DNA of 64,000 nucleotides from Corynebacterium fournieri (GTDB lineage Bacteria; Actinomycetota; Actinomycetes; Mycobacteriales; Mycobacteriaceae): NCBI RefSeq assembly GCF_030408775.1, contig NZ_CP047210.1, positions 1,178,001 to 1,242,000 of the forward strand, read 5' to 3'. Shown piece by piece: positions 8,921 to 18,947 of this stretch (position 1 is its first letter; each line of letters starts with the position of its first letter). The notes under the pieces were generated by a model. It saw only the letters and a program-made list of their open reading frames with translations, ran no database searches and was not told where the DNA came from. The position numbers and the translations under genes were made by a program.

Positions 8921-10420
8921 TTAGCGCTCGGGGGCGAGCCCCAGGCCGGTAATTAATTCGCGCGTCGTCGCGGAACGTTCGATCAGCTCGCCGACGTCCG
9001 CCTTCGTGTGCTCGCCCAGCAAGTCCAGCGGCACGCGGTAGAGCTGTCCGTCCACGTTAAAGAGCATGGACTGCCAGTTTGAGGCTGTCAGATCCGCTGC
9101 AAACTTCTCCCCCGCACGCCCGCGGAAGTACGCGCGGGTATCTTCCGGCGGGTGCTTCGCCGCATGGGCAATCTCGTCGGCGGACACCAGCGTGCGTATC
9201 GCGCCTTTGCGCACGAGTGCGTGGTACAGCGAGGTTGCCGGGTCGATGTCCGCGTACTGCAGGTCGATCGCCTGCAGCTTTGCCTGCGATGCGCCGCGCG
9301 CTTCGAAGCGGCGCACCAGCGCCCACTTCGCGGTCCAGTCCAGGCGGTCCGCGGTGGACAGCGGGTCGCGCTCCAGGTCGTCGAGGATCTCGCCCCACAG
9401 CGCGAGCACTTGCTTGTCGACGTCGCTTCGCGCCTCACACCGGTTCCTGTACTCCCGGAGAATGGAAATGGCGGTGGACCTTTGGCCGTCGTCAAGCAGA
9501 AGCTCATGGGCGAGCGTGGGGTCGTGGCTGACCGCCTTGATCTCCGCGACAGGATCGGCCAGACGCAGATCGGTAAAGTCCACCCCGGCCTCGATGGCGT
9601 CGAGCACCAGCGACGTCATACCCAGTTTGAGCAGGTTGGAGTACTGGCTCATGTTCGCATCGCCGACGATGACGTGCAGGCGGCGGAACTGATCCTCCGG
9701 CGCGTGCGGCTCGTCGCGCGTGTTGACGATGCCGCGGTTGAGCGTGGTTTCCAGCGACACCTCCTGCTCGAAGTAGTCCGCGCGCTGGGAAATCTGGAAC
9801 CCCGGCGACTCGGATTCCTGGCCGATGCCCACGCGGCCCGCACCGATGATGACCTGGCGCGTGACGAAGAACGGGATGAGGGCCTGGGTCAACTGCTCAA
9901 AGTTCGTGTGCCGCGAATACAGGTAGTTCTCGTGGCTGCCGTAGGAGCGGCCCTTGCCGTCGACGTTGTTTTTGTAGAACTTCAGCGGCGGGCATGGCTC
10001 GTGCTTGGACAGCACAGAGACGTGCTGCTGCCACAACTCGCGGATGTCTGAAGCCGCGTCGTTGAGGACGATGTCGCCGGCAGCGTCGTAGACCATCGCG
10101 TCGAACGCGTTGGAGCACTCCGGGCTGGAGTACTCCGGGTGGCCGTGATCCACGTAGTAGCGCGCGCCGTTGGTGGTGACCACGTTGGCAACGCCGATGG
10201 CGTTGGCGTCCACAACCGGCACGCTGCGGTAGCGCTGCAGGTCGAAGCCGCGCGTGTCTTTCAGCGGCGCCTCCTCCGCGTAGTCCCAGCGGGTGCGGGC
10301 CTGGGTGCGCAGTGCCGCGTACGCCACCACGGCGTGGGTAGAGGTGACCAGCGGGCTGATCTGCGGGTTTTCGGGGCAGGTAATGCCGTACTCAGTCTCG
10401 GTTCCCATGTAGCGCGTCAT
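8921..10420 (-). CDS. dop: Pup deamidase/depupylase Dop
   Basis: 499 residues, homologous to PafA but with the Dop-type start [16 protein letters not shown] and an insert after it, then [17 protein letters not shown] and [20 protein letters not shown]. Dop deamidates the Pup C-terminal glutamine and also removes Pup from substrates. TATCCT (10434-10429) lies 8 nt before the ATG, the likely leaderless start of the dop-pup-pafA transcript. It diverges from the POT transporter. Confidence 0.95.
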   Translation of the reverse strand: MTRYMGTETEYGITCPENPQISPLVTSTHAVVAYAALRTQARTRWDYAEEAPLKDTRGFDLQRYRSVPVVDANAIGVANVVTTNGARYYVDHGHPEYSSPECSNAFDAMVYDAAGDIVLNDAASDIRELWQQHVSVLSKHEPCPPLKFYKNNVDGKGRSYGSHENYLYSRHTNFEQLTQALIPFFVTRQVIIGAGRVGIGQESESPGFQISQRADYFEQEVSLETTLNRGIVNTRDEPHAPEDQFRRLHVIVGDANMSQYSNLLKLGMTSLVLDAIEAGVDFTDLRLADPVAEIKAVSHDPTLAHELLLDDGQRSTAISILREYRNRCEARSDVDKQVLALWGEILDDLERDPLSTADRLDWTAKWALVRRFEARGASQAKLQAIDLQYADIDPATSLYHALVRKGAIRTLVSADEIAHAAKHPPEDTRAYFRGRAGEKFAADLTASNWQSMLFNVDGQLYRVPLDLLGEHTKADVGELIERSATTRELITGLGLAPER

Positions 10421-10468
10421 AAGTTCCGAGGATACCTTTTGGGCAAAAATGCGAAGCGTCGTATTTTA

Positions 10469-11959
10469 TTGGTTAAGACTACCCGTACTCCGCTCGGTGT
10501 GGACTCACCGCACACTGAGCGCCAATTCTTCGGTCAGCCCTGGGGTCTGGCCAACCTGTTCGGCATCGAGCTGTGGGAGCGCTTCAGCTTCTACGGCATG
10601 AATGGTCTGCTCTCGTATTACATGTACTACGAGACGACCGAAGGCGGCCTCGGCATGGACGAGTCCACCGCCCTGAGCCTGGTCGGCGCCTACGGCGGCT
10701 TTGTCTACATGATGGCCCTGGTCGCCTCCTTTGTCAGCGACCGCCTCCTCGGCCCCGAACGCACCCTGTACCACTCCGCCATCCTGGTCATGATCGGCCA
10801 CATCCTGCTCGCCCTGGTGCCGGGACCAGCCGGCTTGGCGCTCGGCCTGGTCTGCGTCGGCGTCGGCTCGGGCGGCGTCAAGACGGCGTCGCAGGTAGTG
10901 CTCGGCGACCTCTACTCCCGCGAAGACCCCCGCCGCGACGCAGGTTTTTCAATCTTCTACATGTCCGTCAACATCGGCGGACTGCTCGGTCCGGCCATCA
11001 CGGGCGGCGTCTGGGGCATGGCCGGATTCCACTGGGGTTTCGCCCTCGCCGCCATCGGTATGGGCATCGGCCTGCTCCAGTACACGCTGATGCGCAAAAG
11101 CTCCATCGGCTCTGCCGGCTCCGAGGTGCCGAACCCGCTGCCTCGCTCCGAGTGGGCGAAGTGGGGCCTTGGTGCAGTGGCCGTGATCGCCGTCGTAGTC
11201 GAGTTGCTGACTACCGGCATCCTGCCGCTGGACTGGCTGAGCTGGATTGTCTTCGCCATCGCGCTGATCGCCACGGTGACGCTGCTGTGGGAGATGTTCG
11301 TCTCCGAAAAAGTCACCCCCGCGGAAAAGTCCCGCCTGACCGGCTACATCCCGCTGCTGGTCGGATCCGTCGCCTTCTTCGCAATTTTCCAGTCACAGTT
11401 CACCGTGGTGGCCGTGTACTCCGACCAGCGCGCTGATCTCTCCTTCTTCGTCTGGGAGCTCACCCCGGCGCAGGTGCAGTCTTTCAACCCGGCGTTCATC
11501 ATCATCTTCGCCCCGATCTTCGCAGCCACGTGGACCAAGCTGGGCGACCGCCAGTGGACGTCGGCGACGAAGTTCGGCGTCGCCAACATCATCGTCGGCC
11601 TCTCGCTGTTTATCTTCCTGCCGTACGTGGGCAAGGGCCCGCAGTCCACGCCGCTTCTGGTGCTGGTGCTGATCCTGTTCCTGTTCACCATCGGCGAGCT
11701 GCTGCTCTCCCCCGTCGGCAACTCTCTGGCCACCAGGGTTGCCCCGCAGGCGTTTAAGTCCCGCCTGTTCGCGGCGTGGCTGATGTCCGTGTCCATGGGC
11801 ACCGCGCTGTCCGGCGTGCTCGGCTCGCTGTACAACCCGAACGATGCTGCAGCGGAGCGCACCTTCTTCCTCACCCTGTCCGCCGTCACTATTGCGCTGG
11901 GTATCTGTCTTATCGCGATTCGGCGCTGGGTCGTGCGCAAATTTGCGGACGTGCGTTAA
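10469..11959 (+). CDS. Proton-dependent oligopeptide (POT/PTR) transporter
   Basis: About 496 residues if it starts at TTG 10469 (reads MVKTTRTPLGVDS). The major-facilitator fold has about 14 hydrophobic helices and the POT signature LFGIELWERFSFYGMNG near the N-terminus, the family's ExxER motif. The protein would import di- and tripeptides with protons at the cytoplasmic membrane. No good Shine-Dalgarno sequence precedes the TTG; a GTG at 10499 is the alternative. The frame stays open well upstream but overlaps dop there, so the longer reading is not credible. A strong bidirectional terminator follows. Confidence 0.88.
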   Translation: MVKTTRTPLGVDSPHTERQFFGQPWGLANLFGIELWERFSFYGMNGLLSYYMYYETTEGGLGMDESTALSLVGAYGGFVYMMALVASFVSDRLLGPERTLYHSAILVMIGHILLALVPGPAGLALGLVCVGVGSGGVKTASQVVLGDLYSREDPRRDAGFSIFYMSVNIGGLLGPAITGGVWGMAGFHWGFALAAIGMGIGLLQYTLMRKSSIGSAGSEVPNPLPRSEWAKWGLGAVAVIAVVVELLTTGILPLDWLSWIVFAIALIATVTLLWEMFVSEKVTPAEKSRLTGYIPLLVGSVAFFAIFQSQFTVVAVYSDQRADLSFFVWELTPAQVQSFNPAFIIIFAPIFAATWTKLGDRQWTSATKFGVANIIVGLSLFIFLPYVGKGPQSTPLLVLVLILFLFTIGELLLSPVGNSLATRVAPQAFKSRLFAAWLMSVSMGTALSGVLGSLYNPNDAAAERTFFLTLSAVTIALGICLIAIRRWVVRKFADVR

Positions 11960-11980
11960 ACACAAGTAACGCACGCAAGC

Positions 11981-12018
11981 AAAAAGCTCGCTGCCCGGAC
12001 CTGGGCAGCGAGCTTTTT
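11981..12018. terminator. Bidirectional rho-independent terminator
   Basis: AAAAAGCTCGCTGCCC (11981-11996) and GGGCAGCGAGCTTTTT (12003-12018) are perfect 16-nt complements around a 6-nt loop, with A5 and T5 tails on both sides. It separates the convergent POT transporter and pdxS and can stop both transcripts. Confidence 0.95.
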
Positions 12019-12026
12019 CGGCTTTC

Positions 12027-12902
12027 CTACCAGCCGCGCTCAGCCAGGCGGTGCGGCGCTGGCAAGTCGGCGACGTTGATGCCCACCATGGCCTCGCCCA
12101 GGCCACGGGAGACCTCGGTGACCACGGCGATGTCATTGAAGTTCTTCGTCGCCTTCACCACGGCCTTCGCGCGCGCCTCTGGGTTGCCGGATTTGAAGAT
12201 GCCGGAGCCGACGAACACGCCGTCCGCGCCGAGCTCCATCATGAAGGCGGCGTCGGCAGGGGTGGACACGCCACCTGCGACGAGCAGCGGCACCGGCAGC
12301 TTGCCGTTTTCCGCCACCTGCGCCACCAGCTCGTAGGGCGCCTGCAGTTCCTTGGCCGCGACGTAGAGCTCGTCGCGGTTGTTCTCCCAGATCGCCTGCA
12401 GCCCGGCGATCTCGCTGGTGATCTTGCGGATGTGCTTGGTCGCCTCGGAGACGTCACCCGTGCCCGCCTCGCCCTTGGAGCGGATCATGGCCGCGCCTTC
12501 GTTGATGCGGCGCAGAGCCTCGCCCAGGTTGGTCGCGCCGCAGACGAACGGCACCTTGAACGCGCGCTTGTCAATGTGGTTGACATAGTCGGCGGGGCTG
12601 AGCACCTCGGATTCGTCGATGTAGTCCACGCCCAGGTGCTCCAGAACCTTCGCCTCCACCGTGTGGCCGATGCGCGCCTTGGCCATGACCGGGATATCGA
12701 CTGCCTCGATGATGCCGTCGATCAGATCGGGGTCGGACATACGGGCCACGCCGCCCTGGGCGCGGATGTCGGCCGGCACGCGCTCGAGCGCCATCACCGC
12801 AACGGCGCCGGCGTCTTCGGCGATCTTCGCTTGCTCCGGGGTGACCACGTCCATGATCACGCCACCGAGGAATTTCTGGTTCAGTGCTTCTACATCAGAC
12901 AT
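12027..12902 (-). CDS. pdxS: Pyridoxal 5'-phosphate synthase, PdxS subunit
   Basis: 291 residues starting [20 protein letters not shown]; the frame continues upstream but only the ATG at 12902 gives the family N-terminus. Visible motifs are [20 protein letters not shown], the PLP-synthase lysine region [13 protein letters not shown], and the C-terminal [20 protein letters not shown]. PdxS condenses ribose 5-phosphate, glyceraldehyde 3-phosphate and ammonia into PLP. Its usual partner, the glutaminase PdxT, is not adjacent here. It diverges from pdxR across a 70-bp region with repeated half-sites, implying control by PdxR. Confidence 0.95.
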   Translation of the reverse strand: MSDVEALNQKFLGGVIMDVVTPEQAKIAEDAGAVAVMALERVPADIRAQGGVARMSDPDLIDGIIEAVDIPVMAKARIGHTVEAKVLEHLGVDYIDESEVLSPADYVNHIDKRAFKVPFVCGATNLGEALRRINEGAAMIRSKGEAGTGDVSEATKHIRKITSEIAGLQAIWENNRDELYVAAKELQAPYELVAQVAENGKLPVPLLVAGGVSTPADAAFMMELGADGVFVGSGIFKSGNPEARAKAVVKATKNFNDIAVVTEVSRGLGEAMVGINVADLPAPHRLAERGW

Positions 12903-12920
12903 ACCGCTTAGTCTGCCCCG

Positions 12921-12971
12921 GGAACTGGTAGATTCCAAGTGCCAGTTCCATTTAGTTTCTTTGGACCAGTT
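12921..12971. promoter_or_regulatory. Candidate PdxR operator: three AACTGG-type half-sites
   Basis: Between pdxS and pdxR, GGAACTGG (12921-12928) and CCAGTTCC (12942-12949) form a perfect 8-bp inverted repeat, and a third half-site ACCAGTT lies at 12965-12971, directly before the pdxR ATG. Repeated sites in a shared promoter are typical for MocR/PdxR regulators, which often bind separated half-sites. Assignment to PdxR is inference from position. Confidence 0.55.
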
Positions 12972-12972
12972 G

Positions 12973-14379
12973 ATGCACCTGAATATCTCTCGGAACCACC
13001 CGAGCTCAATCCCGACGCAGATCGCGGCCGAGATCAGGGCGGCCGTGGCCAACGGCACGCTCGCGCCTGGCGACGCCGTCCCGTCCACCCGCGCCCTCGC
13101 CCAGCAGCTGGATATCTCCCGCGGCAGCGTCATCACCGCCTACGACCAGCTCGAAGGCGAGGGCTATCTGCTCACCCGCCAGGGCGCACCGACGCGGATT
13201 CACCCAGAGCTCACCGTGACGGAACGGCCAAAGACCGCTGTCCAATCCGGGCTCTCCCGCAAGGTGGCGCGCCCCCGGATCTCGCTGAAACCCTCGCCGG
13301 GCAACGCGGGCGCGATCCGCCCGGCAACGTGGCGCAAAGCCTGGCGCGAGGCAGCCAAGCACCCCGGCACGGACGTAGACAACGCCGGCGAGCCGGAGTT
13401 GCGCAGCGCCATCGCCGACCACCTACGTCTCGCACGCAGCATGGCGCTCACCCCAGACCAGATCGTGATCACCGGCGGGTCCCGCGAGGGCCTGATGTGC
13501 ATTCTTCATTCCCTTGGCACCGGTCTACGCGTGGGCGTTGAAGACCCCGGCCACCCCGGCCTGCGGCGAGTCATCCCGCTGCTGGGCCACGAGGTCGTCG
13601 ATTGCGTCACTGACGGCGACGGCGTGGTTGTGCACGCGCTCCCCGACGACTTGGACGCGCTTTTGGTCACGCCGTCGCACCTTTACCCCTTCGGCGCTGC
13701 CATGCCGGTGCCGCGCAGGGCGGAGCTGCTGGAGTGGGCGGCGAATACGCGGACAACCATCATCGAAGACGACTTCAACACCGAGCTGCGCTACCGCATC
13801 TCACCGCAACCGACGCTGTCCTCGCTCGCCACCAACGCAGACGTGTTGACGCTCGGGACGTTTTCCACGCTGCTCTCGCGTGAACTCGCTGCGGGTTACG
13901 TCGTCGCCTCGGCTGCCACCGCAGCCTCGTTGCGAGAGATCCGCAGCATCCTCGGCGTGCCAGTGTCCACGGTGACACAGCGGGCCATCGCGCATCTGCT
14001 TGACGACGGCGTGGCGCGCCGCACCTCCCGCGCCGTGCACCGTGACCTGGCGCGCAGGAGGGACATCCTGCGCGAGCACATAGTCCCCCTCCTCAACGAC
14101 GCCGGCGTTCGCGCAGAGCTGGTGCCCGGGGACGGTTCCGACCTGACCTTGAGGTTTCGGCAACCGAGCGAGCGGGACCAGTTTGAGGCGCGCCTTCTCG
14201 CAGCGGGACTGGAATGCGGCCACGAATCGGCGCTGTGGACGAATGCGGGCGACGCGCTCGTGCTCAGCTTCGCCCACCTGCGAGGCGCTGACTTCGAGCA
14301 ATCCATCAGCTTCATCGCACGGGAGGTGTCTATGCTGGTCCGCGCCCAAAACGCGACAGGAGGAGACAGCAATGGATGA
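12973..14379 (+). CDS. pdxR: MocR/GntR-family regulator of PLP synthesis
   Basis: 468 residues from the ATG at 12973: a GntR winged helix (residues ~10-75, with [20 protein letters not shown]) joined by a linker to a class I aminotransferase-like domain (about 120-460). The region expected to hold the PLP-binding lysine reads [17 protein letters not shown], with Ser-Thr rather than the usual Ser-Lys, so whether PLP binds covalently is doubtful. The gene diverges from pdxS, the classic pairing, and its 3' end overlaps the next gene by 8 bp. Confidence 0.88.
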   Translation: MHLNISRNHPSSIPTQIAAEIRAAVANGTLAPGDAVPSTRALAQQLDISRGSVITAYDQLEGEGYLLTRQGAPTRIHPELTVTERPKTAVQSGLSRKVARPRISLKPSPGNAGAIRPATWRKAWREAAKHPGTDVDNAGEPELRSAIADHLRLARSMALTPDQIVITGGSREGLMCILHSLGTGLRVGVEDPGHPGLRRVIPLLGHEVVDCVTDGDGVVVHALPDDLDALLVTPSHLYPFGAAMPVPRRAELLEWAANTRTTIIEDDFNTELRYRISPQPTLSSLATNADVLTLGTFSTLLSRELAAGYVVASAATAASLREIRSILGVPVSTVTQRAIAHLLDDGVARRTSRAVHRDLARRRDILREHIVPLLNDAGVRAELVPGDGSDLTLRFRQPSERDQFEARLLAAGLECGHESALWTNAGDALVLSFAHLRGADFEQSISFIAREVSMLVRAQNATGGDSNG

Positions 14380-15298
14380 GACTGGTGAAGCGAGTTACGC
14401 GGGACAGCCCTTCGAGGTGATAGTCGTCGGAGGAGGATTCGCCGGCACCGCCGCAGCTATCAACCTGGCGAGAGCGAATAGAACCGTGTGCCTCATTGAT
14501 GCTGGGGAGCCACGCAACCGCAACAGTGATCACATGCATGGAGTCATCGGCCTTGACGGTGAGTCACCACGCGAACTGCTCTCCCGGGGTCACTCTGAGT
14601 GTCTCGCATACGGCGGCACTCTCGTCGAGGGGCGGGTGAGTTCTCTGCAGCGAACAGCAGCGGAAGGTTGGTCGGTGGAACTCGAATCAGGTGAGCGTGT
14701 CACCGGCTCGCAAGTTCTTGTTGCAACTGGAATCACGGACCGCCTCCCGCAAGTTCCAGGTTTGCGCGAGATGTGGGGCCAGCGAGTCTTCCACTGCCCG
14801 TATTGCCATGGATATGAAGTCAACGGCAAGAGCATCGGAGTCGTCGGAGGAGAAAACCCTGGATTCACCACGAGAATCTCTACGCTGCTGACCAAATGGG
14901 CGGACAGCGTGACGCTGCACGTCAACGGTATGGACCTCACAACAGAGCAGCGTGATCGCCTTCTCGATTGCGGGGTGCAGCTCAGTTACGACGAAGTTGT
15001 GCAGGTGTCACCGGATCCTACTGAATCGTTGGCCGTCGAGATGGTGACCGCCTCAGGAGCCGTCCGGTATGGCACATGCTTTACAGGCCCGGAGTTTCTC
15101 CCGAACGACCATCTTCTCCGTCAGGCAGGTTGCGCAGTGGCAGACGGCTGGGTGCAGACTGCTGGGGGCAAAACATCCGAACCAGGCCTTTGGGCTGTTG
15201 GCAACGTTGTCAGCTCCCCAGATCAGGTCTCTCAGGCGTTGGGTTCTGGTGCTGGGGTCGCAATTGCCATCGACCAATATCTATTCGATCGGGGATAG
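14372..15298 (+). CDS. Thioredoxin-reductase-like FAD oxidoreductase
   Basis: 308 residues, close to bacterial thioredoxin reductase in length. The N-terminal dinucleotide motif VVGGGFAGTAAAINLA binds FAD; a central CPYC (HCPYCHGYEV) corresponds to the redox-active cysteine pair; and a second nucleotide-binding region reads GVVGGENPGFTTR. The C-terminal FAD motif reads GLWAVGNVV, with Asn where the family normally has Asp (GD). The ATG at 14372 lies inside the last codons of pdxR, so translation is coupled. Codon use (AGA, ATA and similar) looks less GC-rich than its neighbours, suggesting separate acquisition. The physiological substrate is unknown. Confidence 0.82.
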   Translation: MDETGEASYAGQPFEVIVVGGGFAGTAAAINLARANRTVCLIDAGEPRNRNSDHMHGVIGLDGESPRELLSRGHSECLAYGGTLVEGRVSSLQRTAAEGWSVELESGERVTGSQVLVATGITDRLPQVPGLREMWGQRVFHCPYCHGYEVNGKSIGVVGGENPGFTTRISTLLTKWADSVTLHVNGMDLTTEQRDRLLDCGVQLSYDEVVQVSPDPTESLAVEMVTASGAVRYGTCFTGPEFLPNDHLLRQAGCAVADGWVQTAGGKTSEPGLWAVGNVVSSPDQVSQALGSGAGVAIAIDQYLFDRG

Positions 15299-15323
15299 CC
15301 AGGACGGCGAGTACCCGAGGTGT

Positions 15324-16844
15324 CTAGCCGATAACTTCGGCGGCGACCACACGCTTGCCGTGGCGGCCGGTGATGCGCGCCCACTCGTCCGGGTTGGCGG
15401 TATTCGGCATGTCCTCGCTTTCATCTTGCTCGGCGCGCACCGCCTGGCGCAGGTGCTCCCCTGAAAGCCCCGCGGTGGACGCCCCGGAGAGGTGGTCTTT
15501 GATGGCGAGTTTCTTGGCACGGTCCACCACGTTGGCGATCATCGCACCGGAGACGAAGTCGGAGTAGTGCAGCACTTCCTCGGCTCCGTCGACAAGCTCC
15601 AAGCGCACAAACGGCCGCGGGGCAAACATGGCGTCGGCGGCTGCGTCGATAAGCGTCTCGCGCGAATCGGCCAGCGGTATCGCGTCGGTGATGTAGCGCG
15701 CGAGGATGTCCTTGGCCTCCTCCTTGTTCGGGCGAGAGACGCGGATCTTGATGTCCAGGCGGCCGGGGCGCAAAATCGCCGGGTCGATGAGTTCCTCGCG
15801 GTTGGTCGCGCCGATGACGATGACGTTGGCGATGTCTTCCACACCGTCGATCTCGGTGAGCAGCTGCGGAACCACCGTGGTCTCCATGTCCGAGGACACA
15901 CCCGATCCGCGGGTGCGGAAAATCGATTCCATCTCGTCGAAAAACACGATCACCGGATTGCCACTTGCCGCCAGTTCGCGTGCGCGCTCGAAGATCAGGC
16001 GGATACGCCGCTCCGTCTCACCGACGAACTTGTTTAACAGCTCCGGGCCCTTGACGTTGATGAAGTGGGCCTGTCCCCCATCACCGATGCGCTGGGAAAG
16101 CGAGTTCGCCACAGCCTTGGCAATGAGCGTTTTGCCGCAACCGGGCGGGCCGTACAGCAGCAGGCCCTTGGGCGGGCGCAGCTCGTAGGCTGCATAGAGC
16201 TCCGGGTGGGAGAACGGCAGCTCCACGGAGTCCTGGATCGTTTCGATCTGGGAAGACAACCCGCCGATGTCTGCGTAGGTGACATCGGGGATCTCGTCCA
16301 AGGACAGCTGGTTGACCTCAGTTTTGGCAATACGCTCGAAGGCGTAGCCCGCAGACGGATTGACCAGTACCGTATCGCCCGCGCGCGCCGCTGTCCGCAG
16401 CGGCTCAGCCAACATCACCAGCGACTCCGCGCCCTGCTGGTCCGCCACAATCGCCCGGTCGTCGCCGATGCGCTCGACCATGGTGGCCAGCTGCCCGGTG
16501 GGATCGAAACCGCAGTTCTCTACCACGATCGTGCCCTCCCCCAGGCGAACGAGCGTGCCGGGGACGAGCGCGGAAGGGTCCACCAGGGGCGAGACTTTCA
16601 GCCGCATACGCCGACCCGAGGTGTGCACCTCGGCCTCCCCGTCGCGGGCGGCCGGGGCGAGGTAGATGCCGTAGGTCGACGCAGGCTCGTTGAGCTCCTC
16701 TATTTTCGCATACAGATCGTTGAGCCGGTCGCGACTGTTTTTCAGCAGCTCAGCGAGCTTTTCGTTGCGCGAACCGAGCTCGCGGTTTTTACGCTTGAGA
16801 TCGCGCAGCTCCGGACCAAAGGCATCGTCGTGGAGAGTAGGCAT
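15324..16844 (-). CDS. arc: Pup-recognising AAA ATPase (Mpa/ARC)
   Basis: 506 residues: an N-terminal coiled coil (residues ~10-50) that recruits Pup, tandem OB folds (about 55-190), and an AAA module with Walker A GPPGCGKT, Walker [10 protein letters not shown] and arginine-finger region [10 protein letters not shown]. It ends VVAAEVIG, lacking the penultimate-Tyr proteasome-docking tail (GQYL in mycobacterial Mpa). With no proteasome genes seen, the hexamer probably unfolds or disassembles pupylated proteins without degrading them, as shown for C. glutamicum ferritin. TAGGCT lies 7 nt before the ATG, indicating a leaderless mRNA. Confidence 0.93.
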   Translation of the reverse strand: MPTLHDDAFGPELRDLKRKNRELGSRNEKLAELLKNSRDRLNDLYAKIEELNEPASTYGIYLAPAARDGEAEVHTSGRRMRLKVSPLVDPSALVPGTLVRLGEGTIVVENCGFDPTGQLATMVERIGDDRAIVADQQGAESLVMLAEPLRTAARAGDTVLVNPSAGYAFERIAKTEVNQLSLDEIPDVTYADIGGLSSQIETIQDSVELPFSHPELYAAYELRPPKGLLLYGPPGCGKTLIAKAVANSLSQRIGDGGQAHFINVKGPELLNKFVGETERRIRLIFERARELAASGNPVIVFFDEMESIFRTRGSGVSSDMETTVVPQLLTEIDGVEDIANVIVIGATNREELIDPAILRPGRLDIKIRVSRPNKEEAKDILARYITDAIPLADSRETLIDAAADAMFAPRPFVRLELVDGAEEVLHYSDFVSGAMIANVVDRAKKLAIKDHLSGASTAGLSGEHLRQAVRAEQDESEDMPNTANPDEWARITGRHGKRVVAAEVIG

Positions 16845-16872
16845 GCGTTCGAGCCTACATAGGAGCTACCGC

Positions 16873-17706
16873 TTATCTGCGAGCTTTGCGTTGCGGCCGC
16901 GGCGGCGTCACCCCGTCTGCGAGACGGCGCGTCCACACGAGGAAAGCGGTGTGCGCATTCATGCGGTGCTCCGGACGCGTGGCCAGGCCTTCAACCTTCC
17001 ACTCGCGCAACAGGGTCTCCCAGGCGCGCGGCTCGGTGAAGCACTTCGCCTCGCGGATGGCCTCCATGATGTTCATCAGCTGTGGCACGGTGGCCACGTA
17101 GGTCATGAACACCCCGCCCGGGATGAGCACGTTTTTCACCGTGTCAATGAAGTGCCAGGGCTCCACCATGTCCAAGATCACGCGGTCGACCTGACCGTCG
17201 AGGTCCTCCGGGGTGACCTCACCGAAGTCTCCGAGGCGCGGGGTCCACCACTCCGGCTCGCCGCCGAAATAGTCGGCGACGTTGTCTTTGGCGAACGCTA
17301 AGTGGTCGTCGCGGATCTCGTAGGAGTACACATGGCCCTCCGGGCCCACGGCGCGCAGCAGCGACATGGTCAGCGCTCCAGATCCGGCGCCGGCTTCCAG
17401 CACGCGCGCGCCCATGAAAATGTCGCCCTCCACGAGGATCTGCGCAGCGTCTTTGGGGTAGATCACCGCGGCACCGCGCGGCATGGACAGCACGTGGTCC
17501 ACCAGTAGGTGGCGGAAGCAGAGGTAGTCCGAGCCGAGCGTTGACTTGACCACCGTGCCCTCGTCGGCGCCGATGATGTCGTCGTGGCTGACAATGCCTT
17601 TGTGCGAGTGGAACTGGCCACCCTCTTTAAGCTCGATGGTGAAATGGCGGCGCTTCGCATCGGTCAGCTGCACCTTGTCGCCTGGCTGAAACGGTCCCGA
17701 ATACAT
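16873..17706 (-). CDS. trmI: tRNA (adenine-58-N1)-methyltransferase TrmI
   Basis: 277 residues: an N-terminal beta domain (GPFQPGDKVQLTDAKRRHFT), then a class I SAM-binding domain with ARVLEAGAGSGALTMSLL (motif I) and VDRVILDMVEPW (motif IV). The family methylates N1 of A58 in the T-loop of tRNAs and is often the neighbour of Mpa/ARC in actinobacteria. It lies 28 bp upstream of mpa on the same strand and 15 bp downstream of the M18 peptidase gene. Confidence 0.92.
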   Translation of the reverse strand: MYSGPFQPGDKVQLTDAKRRHFTIELKEGGQFHSHKGIVSHDDIIGADEGTVVKSTLGSDYLCFRHLLVDHVLSMPRGAAVIYPKDAAQILVEGDIFMGARVLEAGAGSGALTMSLLRAVGPEGHVYSYEIRDDHLAFAKDNVADYFGGEPEWWTPRLGDFGEVTPEDLDGQVDRVILDMVEPWHFIDTVKNVLIPGGVFMTYVATVPQLMNIMEAIREAKCFTEPRAWETLLREWKVEGLATRPEHRMNAHTAFLVWTRRLADGVTPPRPQRKARR

Positions 17707-17721
17707 GGCGGTAAGTATGCC

Positions 17722-18921
17722 CTACTGCGCTGCGGCATAGAAAGCCGAAAGTGCGCGCACGAAGTAGTCCATGTCGTGCACGCCGCACAGCTCGCGGGCG
17801 GAGTGCATGGACAACAGCGGCACGCCCACATCCACGGTGGGCAAACCGAGGCGGGTGGACGAGATGGGCCCGATGGTGGAGCCGCAGGGCACCGCGTTGT
17901 TGCCCACGAACGTCTGGTGCGGCACTCCTGCCGCACGGCAGGCCAGGATCCACTCCGTCTCCGTCGCCGCGTTGGAGGCGTAGCGCTGGTTGGCGTTGAC
18001 CTTGAGCACCGGGCCCTTGTTCAGCAGCGGGTGGTGCGTGGGGTCGTGCTTGCCCGGGTAGTTTGGGTGCACCGCGTGCGCGGCGTCGGCAGAGACCTGA
18101 ATCGAGTTGGCGATGATCTCGGCCGGATCCCCGAACCCGGAGGCGATGCGGTTGAGCACCCGCTCCAGCAGCGGACCGCCCGCACCCGAGGTGGAGGCAG
18201 AGCCAACTTCCTCGTGGTTGAACGCGGCGAGCACCAGGATGTCTCGCGCGTCGTCTTTCGCGGCCAGGAAGGCTTCCATGGACGCCCACACACTGGTCAG
18301 ATTGTCCAGGCGCCCAGCCGCCAGCAGGTCGCCGAGGACTTCGCCGCGCTGGGCGTCTGCGGTGATGAGCTCGTGCGCAACGATGTCCTCGGCCTTGATG
18401 CCGGCAGATTCCGCCGCGAGCTCCAACAGCGGGCGGTCCACGCCCAGGATCGGCTGCGTGTGCACCTGCCGCTCGATCTCCGGCATATCTCCGCGGTACA
18501 GGTGGATGGCCAAGTTGGGCACGCGCGCGACCGCGCCGGCGTTGACCAGGTGCTCGGTGCGGTCGGCGGTGACCACGCGACCGGCAAACGTGAGGTCGCG
18601 GTCGAACCAGCTGGCCAAAATCGGACCACCGTAGACCTCCACCGCCACCTGGCGGCACCCCTCGCGCACCACGTCCGGGTCAGGCTTGGCCATCAGGCCG
18701 GGAGAATCAGTGTGCGAGCCCACGACCCGGAACCGCGGCCGGGCGTTTTGCGGCACCCACCACGCAACCACGGCGCCATCGCGCACGATGAGGTGACCGC
18801 CGGGGGCGTGTGCGTCGTCGTCAAGCGAAAAGCCCTCCGCCTGAAGCCTCGCGGCCACCGCAGCTGCGGCATGGAACGCGGACGGGCTTTCGGCGAGGAA
18901 ATCGATGAAGGCTTGTGTCAT
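17722..18921 (-). CDS. M18-family aspartyl aminopeptidase
   Basis: 399 residues with M18 metal-binding features: RVVGSHTDSPGLMAKP (first His and Asp ligands), AAFNHEEVGS (catalytic Glu pair) and the C-terminal GVPLLSMHSARELCG. Family members are dodecameric cytoplasmic zinc aminopeptidases that remove N-terminal residues, often acidic ones. TAGAGT lies 6 nt before the ATG. The gene diverges from the RecB-like nuclease, and the two -10 hexamers overlap by two bases. Confidence 0.92.
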   Translation of the reverse strand: MTQAFIDFLAESPSAFHAAAAVAARLQAEGFSLDDDAHAPGGHLIVRDGAVVAWWVPQNARPRFRVVGSHTDSPGLMAKPDPDVVREGCRQVAVEVYGGPILASWFDRDLTFAGRVVTADRTEHLVNAGAVARVPNLAIHLYRGDMPEIERQVHTQPILGVDRPLLELAAESAGIKAEDIVAHELITADAQRGEVLGDLLAAGRLDNLTSVWASMEAFLAAKDDARDILVLAAFNHEEVGSASTSGAGGPLLERVLNRIASGFGDPAEIIANSIQVSADAAHAVHPNYPGKHDPTHHPLLNKGPVLKVNANQRYASNAATETEWILACRAAGVPHQTFVGNNAVPCGSTIGPISSTRLGLPTVDVGVPLLSMHSARELCGVHDMDYFVRALSAFYAAAQ

Positions 18922-18927
18922 GGCTCC

Positions 18928-18937
18928 ACTCTATGAT
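18928..18937. promoter_or_regulatory. Overlapping divergent -10 elements
   Basis: TAGAGT on the minus strand (18933-18928) lies 6 nt before the M18 ATG, and TATGAT on the plus strand (18932-18937) lies 10 nt before the RecB-like ATG at 18948. They share bases 18932-18933, so the two promoters should be mutually exclusive. Confidence 0.55.
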
Positions 18938-18947
18938 GTTGGGCACC

